A DNA stretch of 64,000 nt from Beutenbergia cavernae DSM 12333 (GTDB lineage: Bacteria > Actinomycetota > Actinomycetes > Actinomycetales > Beutenbergiaceae): positions 1,488,001 through 1,552,000 of the forward strand of contig NC_012669.1 of assembly GCF_000023105.1 (NCBI RefSeq), in the 5' to 3' direction. Positions 54,325 through 62,449 of this stretch are shown here, in pieces. Position 1 is the first letter of the stretch; each line of letters begins with the position of its first letter. Position numbers and translations under genes: made by a program. Below the pieces are notes generated by a model that worked only from the letters and a program-made list of their open reading frames with translations, did not search any database and had not been told where the DNA came from.

Positions 54325-55536
54325 TCAGGGGGCGGTGAGGGCGTCGATGCGCGCCGTGCTGAGCGCGAAGTCGCTCGCCAGCACGCTCGCACCGAGCACC
54401 GCCGCCTGGCGCGCCGTCCGTGTGCCGACGATCTGCAGGTGCTGCGTCGCCAGCGGCAGCGACCGCGCGTACACCACCTCGCGGATCCCCGCGAGCAGCT
54501 GCTCGCCCGCCGCCGAGAGGCTGCCGCCGATGACGACGACGGACGGGTTGAGCAGGCTCACCGTGCCCGCCAGCACCGCGCCCAGCTCGCGCCCCGCCTG
54601 GCGGAGCGTCGCCGTGGCGGTCGGGTCGCCGGCGCGGACCAGCGCGACGACGTCGTCGCTCGTCGTGGCGTCGATCCCCGCCTCGCGCAGCTTCGTCGCG
54701 ATCGCGTTGCCGCTCGCCAGCGCTTCCACGCACCCGGTGTTGCCGCAGGTGCACAACCGCGGCTCGCCGCCGGGCACCGCCATGTGCCCGAGGTCCCCGG
54801 CCGCTCCCTGCGCGCCGCGGCGCAGCTCGCCGTCGGCGATGATGCCGGCCCCGATGCCCGTCGCCACCTTGACGAACAGCAGGTCGTCGACGTCGGGGAA
54901 ACCCATGGCGTGCTCGCCCAGCGCCATGAGGTTGACGTCGTTGTCCACCAGGATCGGCGCCGCGAAGTGCGCGCCGAGGATCCCGGGCACGTCGACGCCG
55001 TGCCAGCCGGGCATGATCGGCGGGTCGACGGGTCGGCCCGTGGAGTGCTCGACGGGTCCGGGCAGCCCCAGACCGAGTCCGGCGAGGTCGGTGCTCGGGC
55101 GTCCGGCCCGGTCGAGGAGCTCGTGCCCGGTCCGCGCCACCCAGCCGAGCACCTTCTCGGGGGCGTCGGAGATCCGCACCGGCTCGGCGTGCTCGGCGAG
55201 GATCGAGCCGGCGAGATCGGTCACGGCGAGGCGGCCGTGGGCGGCGCCGAGGTCGACCCCGAGCACCACCCGGGACGTCGGGTCGAACGCGAACGCCGTG
55301 GGCGGGCGGCCGCCCGTGGACGCGCGCGAACCGACCGAGGCCACCAGGCCGGTCGCGAGGAGCGCGTCGACACGGGTCGCGATCGTCGACCGCGACTGAC
55401 CGGTCTCGGCCACCAGGTCGGCGCGGGTCCGTGCCCGGCCGTCGCGCAGGAGCTGCAGCAGACCGCCGGGCCCGGTCTCGGTGCCCGGGAGCGTCCGGTC
55501 GCGCGTCGGCGCCACGGCCACCTCCGATTCGACCAT
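54325..55536 (-). CDS. ROK family transcriptional regulator
   Basis: This encodes a 403-residue sugar-responsive regulator. The N-terminal winged helix contains RTRADLVAETGQSRSTIATRV (partly quoted as ARTRADLVAETGQSRST). The sugar-kinase-like domain follows with VVLGVDLGAAHGRLAVTD, LLFVKVATGIGAGII and the zinc site CTCGNTGCVEALAS. It is divergent from the CUT2 importer, 74 bp apart, and by family analogy represses that operon until a sugar binds. No clear ROK-type AT-rich operator could be picked out in the gap. Confidence 0.92.
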   Translation of the reverse strand: MVESEVAVAPTRDRTLPGTETGPGGLLQLLRDGRARTRADLVAETGQSRSTIATRVDALLATGLVASVGSRASTGGRPPTAFAFDPTSRVVLGVDLGAAHGRLAVTDLAGSILAEHAEPVRISDAPEKVLGWVARTGHELLDRAGRPSTDLAGLGLGLPGPVEHSTGRPVDPPIMPGWHGVDVPGILGAHFAAPILVDNDVNLMALGEHAMGFPDVDDLLFVKVATGIGAGIIADGELRRGAQGAAGDLGHMAVPGGEPRLCTCGNTGCVEALASGNAIATKLREAGIDATTSDDVVALVRAGDPTATATLRQAGRELGAVLAGTVSLLNPSVVVIGGSLSAAGEQLLAGIREVVYARSLPLATQHLQIVGTRTARQAAVLGASVLASDFALSTARIDALTAP

Positions 55537-55576
55537 CCCCGGACCATAACAACGGCAGTGACGCCCGCACTTTTGC

Positions 55577-55604
55577 TTGACGTTCGGCAGAAGAATGTTA
55601 CCTT
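55577..55604 (+). promoter_or_regulatory. Promoter of the CUT2 importer operon
   Basis: TTGACG (55577-55582), a 16-base spacer and TACCTT (55599-55604) lead to an ATG 6 bases later, so the first message is predicted to be leaderless. No ribosome site precedes the ATG. Confidence 0.55.
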
Positions 55605-55610
55605 CCTCAC

Positions 55611-57137
55611 ATGGTCACCGACGACCGTCAGCTCCTCCGCATGGAGGGCATCGTCAAGGAGTTCCCGGGTGCGCTCGCGCTCGACGGCGTGGACCTGGAG
55701 GTGCGCGCCGGAGAGGTGCACTGCATCCTCGGCCAGAACGGCGCGGGGAAGTCCACGCTCATCAAGGTGCTCGCCGGCGCCCACACGCCCACGGCCGGGC
55801 GGATCGTGCTCGACGACGACGCCGTCACGTTCGGTTCGCCCGTTGCCGCGCTGCGGGCCGGGATCGCGACGATGTACCAGGAGCTCGACGTCGTCGACGG
55901 CCTCAGCGTGGCCGAGAACGTCTTCCTCGGGCACGAGCTCGCCACCGGGTCGGTGGTGCACCGCGCCGCCCAGCACGCCCGGACCCGGGAGCTCCTCGCC
56001 GTGCTCGGGCACCGCGAGATCTCACCGCGCCGCGAGGTCGCCACCCTCAGCGCGGCCGGGAAGCAGATCGTGAGCATGGCGCGCGCACTGTCGCGGCGCG
56101 CGCGTGTCATCGTCATGGACGAGCCGTCCGCGGTGCTCGACTCCGAGGAGGTCGCGACCCTCTTCCGCGTCGTGCGTGAGCTCACCGCGCGCGACATCGC
56201 CGTGGTGTACATCTCGCACCGCCTCGAGGAGATCCGCGAGATCGGCGACCGCATCACCGTGCTCAAGGACGGCCGGACGGTCGCCGCCGGGCTGCCCGCC
56301 ACGACGCCCACGCCGGACCTCATCCGGCTCATGACCGGGCGGACCGTCGACCCGCTGCGCGCCGTCGCCGCCCCGCACGACGCGGCCGGCGCCACCGGTA
56401 CCGACTCCGCCGTGCTCGAGGTGGAGTCCCTGACGCTGCGGGGGTCGTACACCGACGTCGCGTTCAGCGTCGGACCGGGTCAGATCGTCGGGCTCGCCGG
56501 GCTCGTCGGCTCCGGCCGCTCGGAGATCCTCGAGACGATCGCCGGCGCGCGCCGGGCCGACGCCGGCCGCATCCGCGTCGGCGGGGTCGCACTGCGGGCG
56601 GGGTCGGTCGCGCACGCCGTCTCCACCGGCGTCGGGCTGTGTCCGGAGGAGCGCAAGAGCCAGGGGCTGCTGCTGGACGAGCCGGTGTACCGGAACATCA
56701 CGCTCGCGACGTTCCCGCGGACGTCCACCGCGGGCTTCCTCGACGAAGGTGCCGAACGGGCGCTCGCGCGGGAGCAGATCGCCGCGCTGCAGCTGCGGCC
56801 GGAGGACCCGGACCGCGTCACGCGGACCCTTTCTGGCGGGAACCAGCAGAAGATCCTGCTCGGTCGCTGGCTCGCCCACGGCTGCCGCGTGCTGCTGCTC
56901 GACGAGCCGACCCGAGGCGTCGATGTCGGAGCGCGCTCGGAGATCTACGCACTCGTGCGGCGTCTCGCGGAGCAGGGGACGGCGATCGTCGTCGTCTCGA
57001 GCGAGATCCCCGAGGTGCTCGCCCTGTCCGACGTCGTCCACGTGGTGTCCGCCGGACGGATCGTGCACAGCGCACCCGCCGGCTCGATCGACGAGCACGG
57101 CGTCCTCGACCTCGTCATGGAAGGAGCACTCGCGTGA
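55611..57137 (+). CDS. CUT2 sugar ABC importer ATPase (RbsA-like)
   Basis: This encodes 508 residues with two fused ABC domains, as in RbsA, MglA and XylG. The first Walker A is GQNGAGKST and the second is the degenerate GLVGSGRSE. The first signature is altered to LSAAGKQ and the second is LSGGNQQ; Walker B blocks are VIVMDEPSAVLD and LLLDEPTRGVD. Such asymmetry is normal for CUT2. It powers import of a monosaccharide; which one cannot be read from the ATPase. The permease start overlaps its stop (GTGA). Confidence 0.95.
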   Translation: MVTDDRQLLRMEGIVKEFPGALALDGVDLEVRAGEVHCILGQNGAGKSTLIKVLAGAHTPTAGRIVLDDDAVTFGSPVAALRAGIATMYQELDVVDGLSVAENVFLGHELATGSVVHRAAQHARTRELLAVLGHREISPRREVATLSAAGKQIVSMARALSRRARVIVMDEPSAVLDSEEVATLFRVVRELTARDIAVVYISHRLEEIREIGDRITVLKDGRTVAAGLPATTPTPDLIRLMTGRTVDPLRAVAAPHDAAGATGTDSAVLEVESLTLRGSYTDVAFSVGPGQIVGLAGLVGSGRSEILETIAGARRADAGRIRVGGVALRAGSVAHAVSTGVGLCPEERKSQGLLLDEPVYRNITLATFPRTSTAGFLDEGAERALAREQIAALQLRPEDPDRVTRTLSGGNQQKILLGRWLAHGCRVLLLDEPTRGVDVGARSEIYALVRRLAEQGTAIVVVSSEIPEVLALSDVVHVVSAGRIVHSAPAGSIDEHGVLDLVMEGALA

Positions 57138-58171
57138 GCGGGACACCCTCGGCCACGCCCCCGCCCGTCGAGTCCGCACGGGTGGAGGAGGCGGCCCTCG
57201 AGACCGGCGGTCGGTTCGCGTCGTCCGGCCTGTGGCGCAACCTCGGCCTCGTGATCGCGCTCGTGCTGCTGTGCGTCGTCGGCATCATCACGTCGGGGCC
57301 GGACTTCGTCGGCGGCAACAACATCGTCACGATCCTCCGGTATGCGGCGATCATCGGCGTCCTCAGCATCGGCATGACGTTCGTCATCACGGCCGGCGGC
57401 ATCGACCTATCCGTGGGCTCCGTGCTCGGCCTGGCGTCCGTCTGGGCCACGACGCTCGCGACGCAGACCATCGCGGCGAACACCCACTGGATCGTGATGG
57501 TCACGACAGCGGTGCTCGTCGGGGCAGCCTGCGGCCTCGTGAACGGTGTGCTCATCGCGTACGGGAAGGTCGTGGCATTCATCGCCACGCTCGCGATGCT
57601 CGTCGCGGCCCGCGGCCTGGCCGAGATCATCTCGGGCAAGCGGAACCAGAACCTGGAGAACAACGGGTTCGAGGCGTTCTGGCGCGACGACTTCCTGGGT
57701 ATGCAGACGATCGTCTGGGTGTTCGCCGTCGTCGCCGTGCTCGGCTGGGTCCTCCTCAACCGCACGACCTTCGGTCGACGCACCATCGCCGTCGGCGGCA
57801 ACGCGGAGGCGGCACGGCTGGCCGGGATCAAGGTCCGAGCGCACACGACGTGGCTCTACGTGCTGTGCGGGGCGCTCGCCGGACTCGCCGGGGTCATGAT
57901 GATCGCGCGGACGACCACCGGAAGCTCCACCCACGGCACGCTGTACGAGCTCGACGTGATCGCCGCCGTCGTCGTGGGCGGCACGCTCCTGATCGGGGGC
58001 CGCGGCACCATCGTCGGCACCGTACTCGGCGTCCTCATCTTCGCGACGCTGTCCAACGTCTTCACGCAGAACAACCTGTCCATCTCCGTCCAGTCCGTCG
58101 CGAAGGGCGCGATCATCGTGCTCGCCGTGCTGCTTCAGCAGCAGCTCGCCGCTCGCTCCCGCAAGACGTAG
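57134..58171 (+). CDS. CUT2 sugar ABC importer permease (RbsC-like)
   Basis: This encodes 345 residues from GTG 57134, coupled to the ATPase gene. About ten membrane segments are seen. Hallmarks of the RbsC family are GMTFVITAGGIDLSVGSVLGL, TFGRRTIAVGGNAEAARLAGI (contact with the ATPase) and TGSSTHGTLYELDVIAAVVVGGTLLIGGRGT-type text. The N-terminal 30 residues are a cytoplasmic tail. Confidence 0.94.
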   Translation: MSGTPSATPPPVESARVEEAALETGGRFASSGLWRNLGLVIALVLLCVVGIITSGPDFVGGNNIVTILRYAAIIGVLSIGMTFVITAGGIDLSVGSVLGLASVWATTLATQTIAANTHWIVMVTTAVLVGAACGLVNGVLIAYGKVVAFIATLAMLVAARGLAEIISGKRNQNLENNGFEAFWRDDFLGMQTIVWVFAVVAVLGWVLLNRTTFGRRTIAVGGNAEAARLAGIKVRAHTTWLYVLCGALAGLAGVMMIARTTTGSSTHGTLYELDVIAAVVVGGTLLIGGRGTIVGTVLGVLIFATLSNVFTQNNLSISVQSVAKGAIIVLAVLLQQQLAARSRKT

Positions 58172-58231
58172 CGGCTCCCACCCATCACCCCCGGGTCTTC
58201 TCGACCCTCGCCATCTCAACGAGGAGAAGTC

Positions 58232-59314
58232 ATGTCCCAGCACCCCACCCGCCGAGCGATCGGCGCCAAGGCGCGTCTCGCCGTCGTCGCCGCCACGCTC
58301 GGCGCTGGCGCTCTCGTGCTGTCGGCCTGTACGAGCAACGAACCCGCCGAGGAGGAGACACCGGCGGCGGAGGACGACGGCGGAGGCGAGGCCGGCGGCG
58401 GCGCCAACGACGAGCCGGGCGAGACGGTCGTGATCGGCTTTTCGGCGCCAGCCGCCGACCACGGCTGGATGGCCGCGATCACCGAGCGCGCGCAGGAGTA
58501 CGCGGACGAGCACAGCGACATCGACCTCCAGGTCGCCGAGGGCACGAACGACGTGAACCTCCAGATCAGCCAGGTCGAGCAGTTCATCAACGACGGCGTG
58601 GACGCGATCGTGCTGCTGCCGTTCGACGGCGCGGCGCTCACCGAGGTGGCGCTCGAGGCGATGGAGGCGGGCATCGTCGTCGTGAACGTCGACCGCGAGT
58701 TCAACGACCCGAACGCCGCCCGCGTCACGGTGCTCGGCGACAACTACGGCATGGGCGTCAGCGCGGGGCAGTACATCTGCGAGCAGCTCGGCGACAACCC
58801 GGACGCGATCGTGGCGGAGATCGCCGGCATCGACTCGCTTCCCCTGACGCAGGACCGCAGCCAGGGCTTCGAGGACGCGCTCGGGGAGTGCGGGCTCGAC
58901 GTCGACAACCGGGTCGCCGCCGACTTCACGATCCAGGGCGGGACCGCCGCCACGGAGCAGCTGCTCGCGGCGGCCCCCCAGATCGACGCGATCTGGAACC
59001 ACGACGACGACCAGGGCGTCGGCGTCCTCGCCGCGATCGAGACGGCCGGACGCGACGAGTTCTTCCTCGTGGGTGGTGCCGGCTCGGTGAACATGATGGA
59101 GGAGATCCAGAACCCCGACTCCATCGTCGAGGCGACGGTCATCTACCCGTCGACGCAGGCGGCGGACGGCATCGCGCTCGCCCGCCTCGTCGTCCAGGGG
59201 CGGAGCATGTCCGACCTCGTCGAGGTCGAGGTCCCACGCCTCGTCCAGCTGTACGCGCCGGTCGTCACGGCCGATAACGTCGAGCAGTACCTGCCGACCG
59301 CGTTCGAGTCCTGA
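58232..59314 (+). CDS. CUT2 sugar-binding lipoprotein (RbsB-like)
   Basis: This encodes 360 residues with ATG behind GAGGAG. The lipobox is VLSACTSN, followed by an acidic Glu/Gly-rich linker (to about 65) and a type I periplasmic-binding fold: VVIGFSAPAADHGWMAAI, NDGVDAIVLLPFDGAAL, NVDREF and IWNHDDDQGVG. It delivers sugar to the RbsC-like permease. It is separated from it by 60 bp and followed by a strong hairpin, which would let it be made in excess over the membrane parts. Confidence 0.94.
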   Translation: MSQHPTRRAIGAKARLAVVAATLGAGALVLSACTSNEPAEEETPAAEDDGGGEAGGGANDEPGETVVIGFSAPAADHGWMAAITERAQEYADEHSDIDLQVAEGTNDVNLQISQVEQFINDGVDAIVLLPFDGAALTEVALEAMEAGIVVVNVDREFNDPNAARVTVLGDNYGMGVSAGQYICEQLGDNPDAIVAEIAGIDSLPLTQDRSQGFEDALGECGLDVDNRVAADFTIQGGTAATEQLLAAAPQIDAIWNHDDDQGVGVLAAIETAGRDEFFLVGGAGSVNMMEEIQNPDSIVEATVIYPSTQAADGIALARLVVQGRSMSDLVEVEVPRLVQLYAPVVTADNVEQYLPTAFES

Positions 59315-59333
59315 GCGCGCCCAGCACCGACGC

Positions 59334-59370
59334 TGCCCCGTCCGCCGGCGCCCTGCCGGCGGCCGGGGCA
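59334..59370 (+). terminator. Hairpin after the binding-protein gene
   Basis: TGCCCCG/CGGGGCA (7 bp) and CCGCCGGC/GCCGGCGG (8 bp) form a stacked stem around a 5-base loop, with one unpaired base. It sits between the binding-protein and oxidoreductase genes and may partly terminate transcription or protect the upstream message. Confidence 0.5.
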
Positions 59371-59388
59371 CCGACCTGAGAGGACACC

Positions 59389-60585
59389 ATGCCGGACCAC
59401 CCCTCGCCGACGACGCCGGAGCTCGCCGTCGGGCTCGTGGGCTACGCGTTCATGGGAGCAGTGCACTCCCACGCGTGGCGCACGGCGCCCCGTTTCTTCG
59501 ACCTGCCGCTGCGGCCCCGGATGCGCGCCGTCGCCGGCCGGGACGCAGCGGCGGTGGCGCAGGCCGCGAGCAAGCTCGGCTGGGAGGAGTCGGTGGTCGG
59601 CTGGCAGGACCTCGTGGCGCGCGACGACGTCGATCTCGTCGACGTGTGCACCCCGGGGAACACCCACGCGGAGATCGCGATCGCCGCGCTCGAAGCAGGC
59701 AAGCACGTGCTGTGCGAGAAGCCTCTCGCCAACACCGTCGCCGAGGCCGAGGCGATGACCGCGGCCGCCGAGAAGGCGGCGGCGAACGGCGTGCTGGCGA
59801 TGGTCGGGTTCACCTACCGGCGCGTGCCGGCGATCCAGCTCGCGCGGCAGCTCGTGGCCGACGGGCGGCTCGGCGAGATCCGGCAGGTCCGCGCGCGCTA
59901 CCTGCAGGACTGGATCAGCGACCCGGAGGCGCCGCTGTCGTGGCGGCTCGACGCGTCGCTCGCCGGCTCGGGCGCGCTCGGCGACATCGGCGCCCACATC
60001 ATCGACCTCACGCAGTTCATCACCGGCGAGCGGCTGACCGGCGTCGTCGGCCTCACGGAGACGTTCGTCAAGGAGCGTCCCGTGGCGGAGGGCTTCTCCG
60101 GCCTGTCCGGCACGGGGTCGTCGACCGAGCGCGGCCCGGTCACCGTGGACGACGCCGCCCTGTTCCTCGGGCGGTTCTCCTCCGGCGCGATCGGCACGTT
60201 CGAGGCGACGCGCTTCGCTTGGGGCCGCAAGAACGCCATCCAGCTCGAGATCAACGGCTCGAAGGGATCGCTCGCGTTCGACTTCGAGGACATGAACGTC
60301 CTGCAGTACTTCGACGCCGAGGAGGACGCCGTCACGGCGGGCTTCCGGCGCATCCTCGTCACCGAGCCGCAGCACCCGTACGTCGAGGCCTGGTGGCCCG
60401 CTGGTCACGGGCTCGGCTACGAGCACGCGTTCACGCACCAGGTCGTGGACCTCGTCCGTGACATCGCGAGCGGGACCCAGCCCACGCCGTCGTTCGCCGA
60501 CGGCCTCCAGGTCCAGCGGGTGCTCGACGCCGTCCTGCGGAGCAGCGCGGCGGGCTCCACCTGGCTGGACCTCCCGGCGTCCTGA
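59389..60585 (+). CDS. Gfo/Idh/MocA family sugar oxidoreductase
   Basis: This encodes a 398-residue NAD(P)-dependent dehydrogenase. The Rossmann motif is VGLVGYAFMGAVHSHAW (13-30). Catalytic residues are K111 in CEKPL, D199 and H203 in GDIGAHIIDL. MVGFTYRRVPAIQLARQL and YLQDWISDPEAPLSWR are shared with sugar dehydrogenases such as levoglucosan dehydrogenase and related 3-dehydrogenases from actinobacteria. The context (CUT2 importer before, isomerase/epimerase after) suggests oxidation of an imported sugar or glycoside to a keto sugar. The precise substrate is not determined by sequence. Confidence 0.9.
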   Translation: MPDHPSPTTPELAVGLVGYAFMGAVHSHAWRTAPRFFDLPLRPRMRAVAGRDAAAVAQAASKLGWEESVVGWQDLVARDDVDLVDVCTPGNTHAEIAIAALEAGKHVLCEKPLANTVAEAEAMTAAAEKAAANGVLAMVGFTYRRVPAIQLARQLVADGRLGEIRQVRARYLQDWISDPEAPLSWRLDASLAGSGALGDIGAHIIDLTQFITGERLTGVVGLTETFVKERPVAEGFSGLSGTGSSTERGPVTVDDAALFLGRFSSGAIGTFEATRFAWGRKNAIQLEINGSKGSLAFDFEDMNVLQYFDAEEDAVTAGFRRILVTEPQHPYVEAWWPAGHGLGYEHAFTHQVVDLVRDIASGTQPTPSFADGLQVQRVLDAVLRSSAAGSTWLDLPAS

Positions 60586-60618
60586 CCGTTCCACCACAGC
60601 AAGGAGAGAGAGAACCAC

Positions 60619-61626
60619 ATGACCCGTCCGATCACGCTCTTCACCGGCCAGTGGGCCGACCTGCCGTTCGAGGAGGTCGCGCGGCTCGCCTCGGAGTGGG
60701 GCTACGACGGCCTCGAGATCGCGTGCTGGGGCGACCACCTCGACCCGTGGCGCTGGGACGACGACGCGTACGTGCAGGGCAAGCTCGACCTGCTCGAGCG
60801 GTACGGCCTCAAGGTGTGGGCGATCTCGAACCACCTCAAGGGCCAGGCGGTCTGCGACGACCCGATCGACATCCGCCACCAGGAGATGCTCGAGCCGCGG
60901 ATCTGGGGCGACGGCGACCCCGAGGGTGTGCGCCAGCGCGCCGCGGAGGAGATGCAGCACACCGCGCGGCTCGCGGCGAAGCTCGGTGTGAAGACCGTCG
61001 TCGGGTTCACCGGCTCCGCGATCTGGAAGTACGTGGCGATGTTCCCACCGGTGCGCGCCGAGGTGATCGACGCCGGCTACCAGGACTTCGCCGACCGGTG
61101 GAACCCGATCCTCGACGTCTTCGACGAGGTGGGCGTGCGGTTCGCGCACGAGGTGCACCCGAGCGAGATCGCCTACGACTACTGGACCACCGTGCGCACG
61201 CTCGAGGCGATCGGGCACCGCGAGGCGTTCGGCCTCAACTGGGACCCGAGCCACATGGTGTGGCAGGACATCGACCCCGTCGGCTTCCTCGTCGACTTCG
61301 CGGACCGCATCTACCACGTGGACTGCAAGGACACGAAGAAGAGGATGGTGAACGGTCGCAACGGCCGGATGTCGTCGCACCTGCCGTGGGCGGACCCGCG
61401 CCGCGGCTGGGACTTCGTGTCCACCGGTCACGGCGACGTGCCGTGGGAGGACGCGTTCCGCACGCTCAACCACATCGGCTACGACGGCCCGATCTCGGTG
61501 GAGTGGGAGGACGCCGGGATGGACCGGCTCGTCGGCGCCCCCGAGGCTCTGCAGTTCGTGCGCTCGCACGCGTTCGACGCGCCGGAGGCGGCGTTCGACG
61601 CGGCGTTCTCCACGCGCGCGGAGTAG
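60619..61626 (+). CDS. Sugar phosphate isomerase/epimerase family protein
   Basis: This encodes 335 residues, ATG behind AAGGAG. It is a xylose-isomerase-like TIM barrel: [15 protein letters not shown], the metal-ligand glutamate in [37 protein letters not shown] and the final ligand in [12 protein letters not shown]. Family members include inosose-type isomerases and lyases that act on keto sugars. Lying 33 bp behind the dehydrogenase, it probably processes the keto product. Members of this family cleave 3-keto-glycosides in known pathways, which is one possible role here. Confidence 0.9.
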   Translation: MTRPITLFTGQWADLPFEEVARLASEWGYDGLEIACWGDHLDPWRWDDDAYVQGKLDLLERYGLKVWAISNHLKGQAVCDDPIDIRHQEMLEPRIWGDGDPEGVRQRAAEEMQHTARLAAKLGVKTVVGFTGSAIWKYVAMFPPVRAEVIDAGYQDFADRWNPILDVFDEVGVRFAHEVHPSEIAYDYWTTVRTLEAIGHREAFGLNWDPSHMVWQDIDPVGFLVDFADRIYHVDCKDTKKRMVNGRNGRMSSHLPWADPRRGWDFVSTGHGDVPWEDAFRTLNHIGYDGPISVEWEDAGMDRLVGAPEALQFVRSHAFDAPEAAFDAAFSTRAE

Positions 61627-61637
61627 GGGCCTTTCCA

Positions 61638-61704
61638 CGCGCCGAGTGGTCGCACTCGGTCGCCTGCCGCCGCGGTGGGCGACCGCCTGCGACCACTCGG
61701 CGCG
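61638..61704. repeat. Long nested palindrome, element 4
   Basis: The 67-nt element has perfect 17-bp outer arms, CGCGCCGAGTGGTCGCA and its complement (61638-61654, 61688-61704), and an inner CGGTCGCC/GGCGACCG stem. The design matches elements 1-3 (nested, about 70 nt) but with different words. It fills the gap between two convergent genes. Confidence 0.85.
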
Positions 61705-61705
61705 G

Positions 61706-62257
61706 TCAGTCCCAGGTGACGGAGTAGATGACGCGGCCGTGCGTGCTCCGCGGGTCGTACTCGGCGCGGATGCCGACGGCTGTGTCGCCGAACACGAGGT
61801 TGACCCACGGCGAGGTGACCTGGTCGGCGTCCGCCGTCGTCGCTGCGGTGACGAACTCGTCCGCGACGCTCGCGGGCTGAGCCAGGTCGGCGAGCACGCC
61901 CCGGAAGGCCTCCTCGACGGCGCCGAGGTCGAGCTGGCCGGTGTCGCCGAGCACGGGGTCGACGACGACGCCGTCCGTCACGCTGACGGTGAGCGTCGCC
62001 GTCGGCATCGTGAAGCTGGCGCCGGGCAGGAGCACCGTCGCCTCGACCGGCGGGTCGGACTCGAGCACGACGGTGGCGTCGTCGTCGACGTCCAGACCGA
62101 GGTCGGCGGGGGCGGGAGGGGTCGTGAGGTCGACCGTCTCGGGTACCGGATCGGGTGCCGGGTCACCCTCGATCGAGACGGAGCACGCAGCCGGCGTCAG
62201 GATCGCGAGAATGCCCAGGGTGACGACGGCGGCGCGCACGCGGCTGCGGTTCCTCAC
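61706..62257 (-). CDS. Small lipoprotein of unknown function
   Basis: This encodes 183 residues from GTG 62257 behind AGGATG. The signal has a basic start (VRNRSRVRAAVV), a hydrophobic core and a lipobox (LTPAACSV). The mature part is acidic with alternating Asp/Val and no recognised motif. TLTVSVTDGVVVDPVLGDTGQLDL suggests a beta-rich fold. It stands alone between two long palindromes, and its function is not recognised. Confidence 0.7.
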   Translation of the reverse strand: MRNRSRVRAAVVTLGILAILTPAACSVSIEGDPAPDPVPETVDLTTPPAPADLGLDVDDDATVVLESDPPVEATVLLPGASFTMPTATLTVSVTDGVVVDPVLGDTGQLDLGAVEEAFRGVLADLAQPASVADEFVTAATTADADQVTSPWVNLVFGDTAVGIRAEYDPRSTHGRVIYSVTWD

Positions 62258-62286
62258 CGGGACATCCTGCCCGAGCCCGGCGGGGG

Positions 62287-62356
62287 GCGAGCTCGTCCCT
62301 CTGCGGCGAGCTCGCACTCTCCGGAGATCGAGCTCGCCGCAGACGTACGAACTCGC
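62287..62356. repeat. Long nested palindrome, element 6
   Basis: The 70-nt element has 28-nt arms (62287-62314, 62329-62356) with three mismatches. The word GCGAGCTCG occurs at both ends of each arm. The loop contains CTCTCCGGAGA. Unlike the others it lies in the space between two divergent genes, where terminator function makes little sense. Confidence 0.8.
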
Positions 62357-62449
62357 GGGGCGCCCGCGGTCGAGCCTGGGACCTCGAGCTGCCGGGCTGC
62401 TGCAGATATCGCCTCGCGGAGCCGCGGCGCCGTCGGGCAGGCTGACCCG

